Of a stretch of 49,289 bases of DNA, positions 19,403-26,448 are shown in pieces. This DNA comes from Thiocapsa roseopersicina (GTDB lineage Bacteria > Pseudomonadota > Gammaproteobacteria > Chromatiales > Chromatiaceae). The stretch is taken from assembly GCF_900106925.1 (NCBI RefSeq), contig NZ_FNNZ01000027.1:1-49289 (forward strand), given 5' to 3'. The notes below the pieces were generated by a model, which was not told the DNA's origin, searched no databases, and saw only the letters and a program-made list of their open reading frames with translations. Every line of letters starts with the position of its first letter. Within the stretch, counting starts at the first letter, position 1. The translations under genes were made by a program, and so were the position numbers.

Positions 19403-19455
19403 CTGTATGTAATAGTATGTTGTATTTTTCTACATATTATTTACAAAGTATCTCA
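19403..19455. promoter_or_regulatory. Decayed copy of the kfrA operator
   Basis: The half-site TAGTATGTTGTA present in the intact operator at 20510-20521 recurs here, but the second half (TACATATTATTTACA) has diverged so symmetry is imperfect. The sequence continues as ACGACATAGACC, the same as downstream of the intact operator, which confirms common origin. Confidence 0.6.
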
Positions 19456-19572
19456 ACGACATAGACCTGAACCTGGAGACTACGGATCTGCTGCCCGATG
19501 AGGTCATCGAGGTCGGGCATCGGCTGCTCGGCCTCGCTCCACTCTCCATGCCTCGCGGATCTGGGCAACCCG

Positions 19573-20493
19573 TCAGGGGGACTGGGGTTTACGGGGCGCA
19601 CGCGCGCCTTTGGTCGTGCTTGGGGATTCCAGGGTCGGAATGAGTGCCCGTAGATCGTCGAAGTGGGCGGTACGCTCCGTGAGCTGAGCCACCTGCACGC
19701 GCAGCTCACCCAACTGATCGCGCAGCTGCGCTGCTTGGTGTTCGAACTCGATCCTCGCCTTCCGCTCTGCCGTGGTCTGCTCCTTGGCGGCAGCCGCCTC
19801 CGACACTTTCAGCTTCACCTCACCTTGCAATTCGGCCAGCGCCGTCCGGGCCTGTGTGAGATCTGCCTGCAAACGTGTCCGCAGCTCCTCGGCGCTCTGC
19901 AACTGTCCATCCATTCGCCCCTTTTGCTCGCCTGCCGCGGCGAGTTCGCCACGCGCCGCGGCGAGTTCCGACTCCAGGGTCGTGACCTGACGCCCTCGCT
20001 CCTCGACCCGGGCCTCCAGCTCCCGACCTTTGGCAAGGACGCGCTCGATCTCCTGCCGAGCCTCCATCAGGTTGCGCTGTGTGTCGGCATGGGCCGACTG
20101 TTCCCGCTCCAGCGCCGCGAGGGTCTGCTCCAACTCCGCCGAGATCTGATCGGCCGCGTCCACCGCCTCGTTACGCTCGTTTTCGTAACGGTCGTGGGCA
20201 TCCTCGAGCGCTTGGCGCTCCTCGGCGAGTTTGGCTGCATGCTGAGCAGTGGCTTCCTTCCAGACCAGGCGCCCCGCCTCCTCGAAGGCCTGTTGCAGCG
20301 AAGGGGGGATGTCGATGATCTCGGCGCGGATGCGCTCCTCTTGACGGGTCTGCCGCCAAGCCTTCAACGCCTCGCTGATGGTCGTGAAGCTGCCGCCGCC
20401 GAGCGCTTTGCGGACCGACGCCATGGTCGGATTCTGACCGGCGGCGACCAGGGCATCGGCAACCTCGATGATTTGCTCGTGGGTGATGGCCAT
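19573..20493 (-). CDS. kfrA: KfrA-like DNA-binding coiled-coil protein
   Basis: The 306-residue protein has an N-terminal helix-turn-helix type domain of the KfrA_N kind (residues about 1-110, with ITHEQIIEVADALVAAGQNPTM at the front, quoted here only in outline) followed by a very long coiled coil (about 65-285) rich in Glu, Ala, Gln and Arg. Plasmid KfrA proteins bind an operator overlapping their own promoter and help plasmid maintenance by forming filament-like assemblies. The intact palindrome at 20510-20536 directly upstream fits such autoregulation. I start at the ATG at 20493, where MAITHEQ begins. It follows the Toprim gene on the same strand and suggests that this stretch derives from a plasmid or integrative element. 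Confidence 0.82.
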   Translation of the reverse strand: MAITHEQIIEVADALVAAGQNPTMASVRKALGGGSFTTISEALKAWRQTRQEERIRAEIIDIPPSLQQAFEEAGRLVWKEATAQHAAKLAEERQALEDAHDRYENERNEAVDAADQISAELEQTLAALEREQSAHADTQRNLMEARQEIERVLAKGRELEARVEERGRQVTTLESELAAARGELAAAGEQKGRMDGQLQSAEELRTRLQADLTQARTALAELQGEVKLKVSEAAAAKEQTTAERKARIEFEHQAAQLRDQLGELRVQVAQLTERTAHFDDLRALIPTLESPSTTKGARAPRKPQSP

Positions 20494-20499
20494 TGTCGT

Positions 20500-20549
20500 A
20501 AATTGTATGTAGTATGTTGTAAAATACAACATACTACTACATACAAATT
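20500..20549. promoter_or_regulatory. Palindromic operator upstream of kfrA
   Basis: Perfect 12-bp arms TAGTATGTTGTA (20510-20521) and TACAACATACTA (20525-20536) surround AAA. Outer arms of the type TTGTATG and CATACAA extend the symmetry with a 3-base offset. It lies seven bases upstream of the kfrA ATG. Position and AT-richness fit a KfrA autoregulatory site overlapping the promoter. Confidence 0.75.
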
Positions 20550-20660
20550 ATGTCAACGACATAGACCCGAACCTGAAGACCACGCGCCCGGACCTGCCCG
20601 ACGAGGTCCTCAAGGTCTTGTCAAACCGCAAAGCGATCAATCAAAGGCGGATCAGGGCGG

Positions 20661-21599
20661 CTAGGCCGAGGTCGGCCCCCCGCCCGCCCTCAGGACATCG
20701 TTCCAGTCCTGCCCTTCGCCGGGCTGGTCGCGGCAGATGACGAAGTCCTCCCGGCCCGTCTCGCGGGCGAGAGCCTCGATCCGGTCGGCGAGGGCGTGGC
20801 CGCCGGGATCGTTGTCGGTGGCGATCACGATCCGAGACCCCGGTCCCATCCGGCCGATGGCACTGCGGAGCAACTCCGGCTGGGTGGGGTTGAGGCTGCC
20901 TCCGGTGCTGGCATAGCGGGCGGTGTCGTCCGGATGCAGAACGGCATGGGAGAGCGCATCGATACCGCTCTCGGCGATCACCAGAGCGGTGTCGGTGCTG
21001 TTTGCCGCGGAGAACCACAGGCCCTTCTCGCCGCCGGAGGCGAAGCCCGTGAACCCGCGGTTCTTCACCTCGTAGCCGCAGGGACCCTCCTGGTCGGCAT
21101 GGGGAAAGATGGCGTTGGAGCGAGAATCGACCTTGAGCTTGCCGGCAAAGCGCGGGCTGTTGAGAAAGGACGCCGGCAGGCCCCGCTCTTCGAGGTAGCG
21201 GTGAAACAGCAGGGGTTTCATGCGGGCGAGTTCGAGCAGCACACGGGCGCGGTCGCGGGAGATTCGGGCGATCTCGCGGGCGAAGAGGTCGGGTTGGGGC
21301 CGGACGACGTGACGCGCCCCGCCCAGCCACGGGCGCAGCTCCTGCCGGACCCCGCCGAGCGAGCAGTTCCGGCGCTTCTGCACGAAGTCGATGATCGAGC
21401 CGTTGTCGAGGTCGTTCTGCACCGAAAAGTAAATCCAATGCCGATCCTCGGCTCTGGCGATCACGATCTTCTCGCCTGCCCGGGTGCGCATGACGACGGA
21501 GTTCTTCGAGCTGGCTCGGCGATCGAGGACATAGCCCTGCGCCGCGGCATACTCCGAGAGATTGATGTGTGTTTTGAAGTCGTCGAGCTCTTCGTCCAC
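20661..21599 (-). CDS. DUF3991/Toprim domain protein, plasmid primase-like
   Basis: The 312-residue product has an N-terminal DUF3991-like region (about residues 10-95, including GSIIDFVQKR) and a C-terminal Toprim domain (about 200-300) with the conserved E210 in LVIAESGIDAL and the acidic pair D262/D264 in IATDNDPGG. Toprim proteins of this layout are encoded on plasmids, integrative elements and mobilisation regions. They resemble primases or nicking-associated proteins, and the metal-binding E and DxD residues are all present here. The exact reaction is not established. It is upstream of kfrA on the same strand, with the kfrA operator in between, so kfrA can be expressed independently. 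It has no relation in sequence to the flanking defence operons. Confidence 0.85.
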   Translation of the reverse strand: MDEELDDFKTHINLSEYAAAQGYVLDRRASSKNSVVMRTRAGEKIVIARAEDRHWIYFSVQNDLDNGSIIDFVQKRRNCSLGGVRQELRPWLGGARHVVRPQPDLFAREIARISRDRARVLLELARMKPLLFHRYLEERGLPASFLNSPRFAGKLKVDSRSNAIFPHADQEGPCGYEVKNRGFTGFASGGEKGLWFSAANSTDTALVIAESGIDALSHAVLHPDDTARYASTGGSLNPTQPELLRSAIGRMGPGSRIVIATDNDPGGHALADRIEALARETGREDFVICRDQPGEGQDWNDVLRAGGGPTSA

Positions 21600-21757
21600 G
21601 TTCGTCTCCCCTCCTCCGCCTGAGCTTCTCCTGGGCCATAAACTCCGCTTATATCTTCTTTTTCCTACTGCCCAAAGTCGTGTGAGGACAGGGGGGGACG
21701 GGGAAGCGTGAAATGCGGTTCTTGCCGTCTTGGCCGACGTCAGGAGGCCTTAAGAGA

Positions 21758-21787
21758 AGTCCGTAGCCGAAGGCTAGGACTCTTTTT
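21758..21787 (+). terminator. Intrinsic terminator-like hairpin
   Basis: AGTCCGTAGCC and GGCTAGGACT pair around GAA, with one bulged base, and are followed by CTTTTTG. It faces the plus strand, although no plus-strand gene ends directly before it, and it belongs to the hairpin cluster that follows. Confidence 0.55.
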
Positions 21788-21790
21788 GAA

Positions 21791-21845
21791 GGGCACATGG
21801 ATGTGCCCGCAAGGCCGCCGTAGGGGGGGTGAAGCCAGGGATGGC
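21791..21845. repeat. Cluster of small ATGG-type hairpins
   Basis: Two perfect hairpins follow the terminator-like stem: GGGCACAT with ATGTGCCC around GG (21791-21808) and GCCA with TGGC around GGGA (21834-21845). Short stems around (C)AGGGATG or CATGGATG are typical of interspersed repeats in gammaproteobacterial genomes. Confidence 0.55.
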
Positions 21846-21921
21846 GAAGGGTAGGTCTTTAAGTCCGGCCGTGTGAGTGCCGTCGTTTTTTAAGTAAGCG
21901 CGAGCTTGCGAGCGTGAGGGT

Positions 21922-22160
21922 TGGGGTAGACCCAACAGTCGTGTCATCAGCCGCCACTGGGCGTCGTCCCAACGCTGCTGCGGCCTGTCGAGAATCATCT
22001 GTTTTCCGACACCCATGACAAGCCGTGAAAATCGGACCTCAAACCCACGCATGGACCGCACGGAAAACCCTGTCGATAAGATATTTCTGACGGAAACCTT
22101 GGCCCGGAGGTTTTCCGTTGCGAAATGGCGGCTGATGACACGACTGTTGGGTCTACCCCA
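21922..22160. repeat. 35-bp perfect inverted repeat inside a recombinase remnant
   Basis: The 35 bases at 21922-21956 are the exact reverse complement of 22126-22160, with 169 bp between. Read outward on each strand, both encode WRLMTRLLGLP, a segment of the tyrosine recombinase remnant. The repeat therefore arose by inverted duplication of part of that gene. Confidence 0.9.
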
Positions 22161-22608
22161 TGTGGTGAAGACCGGCAAGACCCCGGTGCTCGACGCCGCG
22201 GAGGCGCGGCACCTGCTCGAGAGCATCGCCGCGGACACCCCGGCCGGCCTGCGCGACCGCGCACTGATGGTGTATTCCTTCGCCCGTGTCGGCGCGGACC
22301 TGCGCAGCGACCCCAAGGGCTGGCTGTTCCGCACCCTCGGGCGCGGCACCGGGTGTTTGAGCGAGCGTCCGCTCGCCCAGGCCAATGCCCATGCGATGAT
22401 CCGCCGGCGCACCGCGGCGGCCGGGATCGCCACGCAGGTCGGCAACCACAGCTTCAGGGCCACCGGCATCACCGCGTATCTGACCCACGGCGGGACGCTC
22501 GAGCAGGCCGCGGCGCTGGCCAACCACGCCAGCACCCGCACCACCCAGCTCTACGACCGGCGGCACGGCGACCTGACGCTGGACGAGATCGGAAAGATCA
22601 GGATTTGA
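22015..22608 (+). pseudogene. Internally deleted tyrosine recombinase
   Basis: The frame is open for 197 codons but codes for an incomplete recombinase. R91 (YSFARVGA) is the first catalytic Arg, H145 and R148 (HSFR) form the HxxR pair, H171 is the next conserved His and Y180 (LYDRR) the nucleophile. Between R91 and residue 95 the usual stretch of about 45-50 residues, which contains the catalytic Lys in a beta hairpin, is missing: ARVGA runs straight into DLRSDPKGWLFRTLGRG. The N-terminal core-binding domain is also absent. Such a protein should be inactive, and I call it a relic of an integrase whose left end is duplicated in inverted orientation nearby. Confidence 0.8.
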
Positions 22609-22751
22609 GACAACCGCCCCGCCGGCGCCGCGCTGCGCAGAGCCCGTTCCCGAACGGTGCCGGCCATCCCGAGCGCACTCGTCAGGTGCCTTATCCGGCC
22701 ATAACGCGCCGATCGACCCACTGATGCAGAGGATGCATTTGGAGATTGCAC

Positions 22752-24290
22752 ATGGAACACGACCACAAGAAGCACCTCTTGGTCCCGCGGCCCGGTACCG
22801 ACGTCGCCACGCCGGGCGGCCGCACCCGTCGCGTCATGGCGGAGGTGACCGGGGACATCCTGGCGCGTGCCCGGGCGCAGAGTCTCGGCGCGGCACGCGT
22901 TCCCGTCGGGGATTATCTGCTGCGCGCGCCCGATTATCGGCAGACCCTGCATTGGGCCGAGGCCGCGGGCCTGGCGCCGGAGGAGGTCCTGAAACGGCTC
23001 GCCTGGCCCTTGAGTTCGGTGGAATGGGCCGTTGATAAGTACATCGGCTTTGCCGTGGCGGACGGCGCCATGGTCGGCGTCGCATGGGACTTCGACGTCT
23101 TCCCTTTCATCCCCGGCAACTGGGAGTCGGGGTTGCTGATTCGTTACTTGGGTCTCAAGGGGGACTGGCCGGACACGGCCACCGCCCTCCGCCCGGTTCT
23201 GCCGAGACTGCGAACCCTACTCTGCGGTTCGCTCGGACTGAAATTGCTCGACCTCTCGCCGGTGCCCTGCTTGACCGAACTCTATTGCGGTGACAACGAG
23301 CTTGCGGAACTCGACCTCTCCCCGGTGCCGGGCCTGACCCAACTCGATTGCGGGGGCAACGGCCTCACCGAGCTCGACCTCTCGCCGGTACCGAGCCTGA
23401 GCAAGCTTGATTGTGCGTGCAACGACCTCGCCGAGCTCGACCTCTCGCCGGTGCCGGGCCTGACCGAGCTTTATTGCGGGGGCAACGAACTCGCGGAACT
23501 TGACCTCTCCCCGGTGCCCGGCTTGACCGAACTCCATTGCGAGTACAACAACCTCACCGAGCTGGACCTCTCGTCGTTGCCGCGCTTGACCGAGCTCCAT
23601 TGCGGTGAAAACGAACTCGCGGAACTCGACCTCTCGCCGGTGCCGCGCTTGACCGAGCTCCATTGCGGGGACAGCGAACTCGCGGAACTCGACCTCTCGC
23701 CGGTGCCGGGCCTGACCGAGCTCCATTGCGGGGACAACGAACTCGCGGAACTCGACCTCTCGCCGGTGCCGGGCCTGATCGAACTCCATTGCGGGGAGAA
23801 CGTACTCGCGGAACTCGACCTCTCGCCGGTGCCGAGCCTGAGCAAGCTTGATTGTAAGTTCAACGACCTCGCCGAACTCGACCTCTCGCCGGTGCCGAGC
23901 CTGAGCAAGCTTGATTGTGAACTCAACAACCTCACCGAACTCGACCTCTCGCCGGTACCGGAGCTGACCACACTCGTTTGCCGGAGCAACGAACTCTCAG
24001 CACTCGACCTCTCGGCGGTGCCGGGCCTGACCGAACTCCATTGCGGTCGGAACAAACTCACCGAGCTCGACCTCTCGCCGGTACCCGGCTTGATTGAACT
24101 CCATTGCGAAGGCAACAAACTTTCAGCACTCGACCTATCTCCGGTGCCGGGCCTGACCGAACTCCATTGCGGTTGGAACAACCTCACCGAGCTCGACCTC
24201 TCGCCTGTACCCGGCTTGATTGAACTCGGGTGCGACGAATTCCTGCGACTTCGCAACGCCCCGGCCGGCCTCAAGGTTATTAGCGTTTGA
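22752..24290 (+). CDS. Leucine-rich repeat protein
   Basis: The 512-residue protein has an N-terminal region of about 165 residues without repeats, then sixteen 21-residue leucine-rich repeats with consensus LDLSPVPGLTELHCGxNxLxE. The final repeat ends with a short cap (LRNAPAGLKVISV). Each unit carries a conserved Cys at its position 14. There is no signal peptide or membrane segment, so a cytoplasmic binding scaffold is likely. I begin at the ATG at 22752 because GGAG lies seven bases before it. The next gene begins four bases after the stop, so both are probably one operon. The partner it binds is unknown. Confidence 0.85.
   Translation: MEHDHKKHLLVPRPGTDVATPGGRTRRVMAEVTGDILARARAQSLGAARVPVGDYLLRAPDYRQTLHWAEAAGLAPEEVLKRLAWPLSSVEWAVDKYIGFAVADGAMVGVAWDFDVFPFIPGNWESGLLIRYLGLKGDWPDTATALRPVLPRLRTLLCGSLGLKLLDLSPVPCLTELYCGDNELAELDLSPVPGLTQLDCGGNGLTELDLSPVPSLSKLDCACNDLAELDLSPVPGLTELYCGGNELAELDLSPVPGLTELHCEYNNLTELDLSSLPRLTELHCGENELAELDLSPVPRLTELHCGDSELAELDLSPVPGLTELHCGDNELAELDLSPVPGLIELHCGENVLAELDLSPVPSLSKLDCKFNDLAELDLSPVPSLSKLDCELNNLTELDLSPVPELTTLVCRSNELSALDLSAVPGLTELHCGRNKLTELDLSPVPGLIELHCEGNKLSALDLSPVPGLTELHCGWNNLTELDLSPVPGLIELGCDEFLRLRNAPAGLKVISV
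23247..24254. repeat. 63-bp tandem repeats encoding the LRR units
   Basis: Fifteen complete 63-bp units, each beginning with a CTCGACCT-like sequence, run without any indel from 23247 to 24191, followed by a final unit from 24192. The strict period and high similarity between some units show recent expansion by unequal exchange. Confidence 0.9.
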
Positions 24291-24294
24291 AATC

Positions 24295-25869
24295 ATGGAC
24301 TTCACAAACTGGATTCTCATCGACACCGAAACCTCCGGCATCAAGGCGCCCGTCTACGTGGCGGAGCTGGCTGCCCAACGCATGCGCGGCTGGACACCGG
24401 AAGGGCCGTCCTTTCGGCGCCTGCTCAACAACAATGCCGCTATCCCGCCCGAGACATCGCGCGTCAACGGCCACACCCGGGAGATCCTGGAACGCGACGG
24501 CGAGCCGCCGCTTCGTGTCTATGAAGCCTTTGCCAAATACGTCGCCGAACAGCCTCTGGTCGCCTACAACCTGCGCTACGAACTCGACGATGTGCTGCAC
24601 TCCGAATGGCAACGTCTCGGCATCGAGCCCATCGGCCGTCCCGGCTTCTGCGCCCTTAGCCTGGCCCAGCGCCTGCTGGACCCGGTTCCGGCCGGGAACC
24701 ACAAGCTGCAGACCCTGCGCCGGTACTACCGGCTGCCCGAGCGCGGCGCGCACACCGCGTCTGGGCATGTGGAGACGGTCGCCGACCTGATGCAGCAGGT
24801 CCTGCGGCCCCTGGCCGCGGAACGCGGCTTGGAGACTTGGGACGCCATCAGCGCGTTCGCCGCCGCGCCCTGGTTTCCCTCGCGCATCGCCTTCGGCAAG
24901 TACAAGGGGCGTCCGTTCCGGGAGGCCCTGGACGATCCGAACCTGTACGACTGGCTTGAATGGCTCGCCGGCGCCAACAACCCGCGCAGCGTGGAGATGG
25001 GTCGCTGGTACCTGGCTCAGCTGAGCGCGTCGTCGCAAGCGCTCGCGTCGCAACCCGATTCGGAGCTGGAGACGCTGCGTCGGCTGATTGCGGGCGCCCG
25101 AACCCGACTGGCGGATCTGGAGGTGGAGTACACCCAAGAGCACCACGGTGTGGAGGTGGTCCAGTCCCGGCTATTCTCCTTGCTGCGACCCCACTACGAG
25201 CGCCGGGACAGGCTGCGGTTGAAGATCCAGTACCGGCGCAAATACCTCGACGCCCTCGTGATCGAGGGCGAAGAAGAGGCCGAGGCGGTCACCCCGGAAT
25301 ACGAGGACGCACGCGCCGAGACCGAGCGCGAATACGCGGATGCGGCCACCCTGGCAGCCGAGAGCCGCGCCCTGAGCGACGACGAACACAAAGAACTCAA
25401 GACCCTCTTCCGCAAGCTGGTCCGCCTCTACCATCCCGACCGCTTCGCCCACGAGCCGGAGAAGCAGGAGATCCACGAGCGCCTGACCCTGGAGATCAAC
25501 CAGGCCCGCGACCGCGGCGACGTCGAGCGTCTGCGGGAGATTGCCAACGACCCCAATGGCTTCCTGCTGCGCCGGGGACTGAGCAGTCTGGCTTTCGACG
25601 ACCACGCGGACTTGGCCACGCTGCGGCAGCTGTACGTGACCCTTCAGGAGCGCATCCTGAACCTGTTGGATGAATTGGAACGGCTGCGCGTAAGCGGCGA
25701 CTACGAACTCTTCACGCTCAGCGGGGAGCGCCCCGACTTTTTGCTGGAGATCGCGGGCCAACAAGCAGGGCAGATCGCCACCGAGATCACCGAGTTGGAG
25801 GTGGAAGCCGCGCAGCTGGCCGAGGAGATCGCGGGTTTGACCGGGGCCGAAGATCCGTTTGGAGACTAG
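24295..25869 (+). CDS. DnaQ-like exonuclease fused to a J-domain
   Basis: The 524-residue protein starts with a DEDD-type 3'-5' exonuclease domain (about residues 5-180): D10 and E12 in LIDTETSG are the first metal ligands, and later conserved positions fall in AYNLRYELDDVL and GHVETVADL. Around residue 200 is FGKYKGRPFREALDDPxLYDWLEWLA, the short motif that often follows such exonucleases. A coiled stretch (about 270-360) leads to a J-domain-like segment with HPD at 380-382 (LVRLYHPDRF). The C-terminal 80 residues are coiled coil. J-domains recruit Hsp70; pairing one with an exonuclease is unusual. The gene starts four bases after the LRR gene stop and is surely co-transcribed with it. The joint function is unknown. 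Confidence 0.82.
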   Translation: MDFTNWILIDTETSGIKAPVYVAELAAQRMRGWTPEGPSFRRLLNNNAAIPPETSRVNGHTREILERDGEPPLRVYEAFAKYVAEQPLVAYNLRYELDDVLHSEWQRLGIEPIGRPGFCALSLAQRLLDPVPAGNHKLQTLRRYYRLPERGAHTASGHVETVADLMQQVLRPLAAERGLETWDAISAFAAAPWFPSRIAFGKYKGRPFREALDDPNLYDWLEWLAGANNPRSVEMGRWYLAQLSASSQALASQPDSELETLRRLIAGARTRLADLEVEYTQEHHGVEVVQSRLFSLLRPHYERRDRLRLKIQYRRKYLDALVIEGEEEAEAVTPEYEDARAETEREYADAATLAAESRALSDDEHKELKTLFRKLVRLYHPDRFAHEPEKQEIHERLTLEINQARDRGDVERLREIANDPNGFLLRRGLSSLAFDDHADLATLRQLYVTLQERILNLLDELERLRVSGDYELFTLSGERPDFLLEIAGQQAGQIATEITELEVEAAQLAEEIAGLTGAEDPFGD

Positions 25870-26102
25870 GGTCGACCGGGGGCCGGGCTCCAGACCGACT
25901 GCGTGGACCAGCTCGCCCGATCGGCTCGAAACGGGCGCGACCGAGCAGATCGGCGCGTTGCACGGCCGGGGCCGTCGCGACAGCTTACCGGTCTACTGCC
26001 TTCGTGGCTTTGGGACTTTTGCCCCATCGTCACGGCGGCAACACGCTCGCACCTACCCGGTACGACCCACCTGCGCTGCGCTCGCCATGGACGGGGTCGC
26101 AT
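25870..26102. other. Short gap before the recombinase fragment
   Basis: No gene or clear signal is visible. The last part may encode the extreme N-terminus of the recombinase fragment if its original start lay upstream of 26103. Confidence 0.35.
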
Positions 26103-26448
26103 ATGTATTCGCGAGATAATGCCGTGCGGGACTTTCTGGACTGGTCCGAGTCCGTCGGCGTCGGCGAGCTCCTCGACATCGAGCCGATGCACGTCGCCAC
26201 CTGGGTCGAGCTCAAGATGCGCGGCTACGAGGCGCAAAGCGTCAGGCGGCAGCTCTCGGCCCTGGGGCATTTCTTCGACTCGCTGGTCATGGGCCAGGTC
26301 CTTACCATCAACCCGGCGTCCTTCGTCCGGGGACCGAAATTCTCCTGCGCCGTCGGCAAGACGCCGATCCTCTCCCCGAACGAGACAAGGCGGCTCATCC
26401 GCGCGTTCCAAACCGATACGCTCGTCGGCCGGCGCGACCGGGCGCTTT
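26103..26448 (+). pseudogene. Truncated tyrosine recombinase, N-terminal half
   Basis: From the ATG at 26103 the frame codes for a SAM-like core-binding domain (AVRDFLDWSESVGV, then RRQLSALGHFFDSLV) and the beginning of the catalytic domain (SPNETRRLIRAF...GRRDRALF). The similarity then ends, right where the drmB gene stops on the opposite strand, and no HxxR or catalytic Tyr follows. The gene was therefore cut when the DISARM operon, or DNA carrying it, arrived or was rearranged. It is a different allele from the recombinase relic at 22.0-22.6 kb. Confidence 0.75.

Noticed and set aside
21774-22544. Minus-strand frame of about 250 codons opposite the recombinase relic
   Set aside because: It reads through the inverted repeat and the hairpin cluster and has no start signal; its apparent similarity to the recombinase comes from the 35-bp inverted copy.
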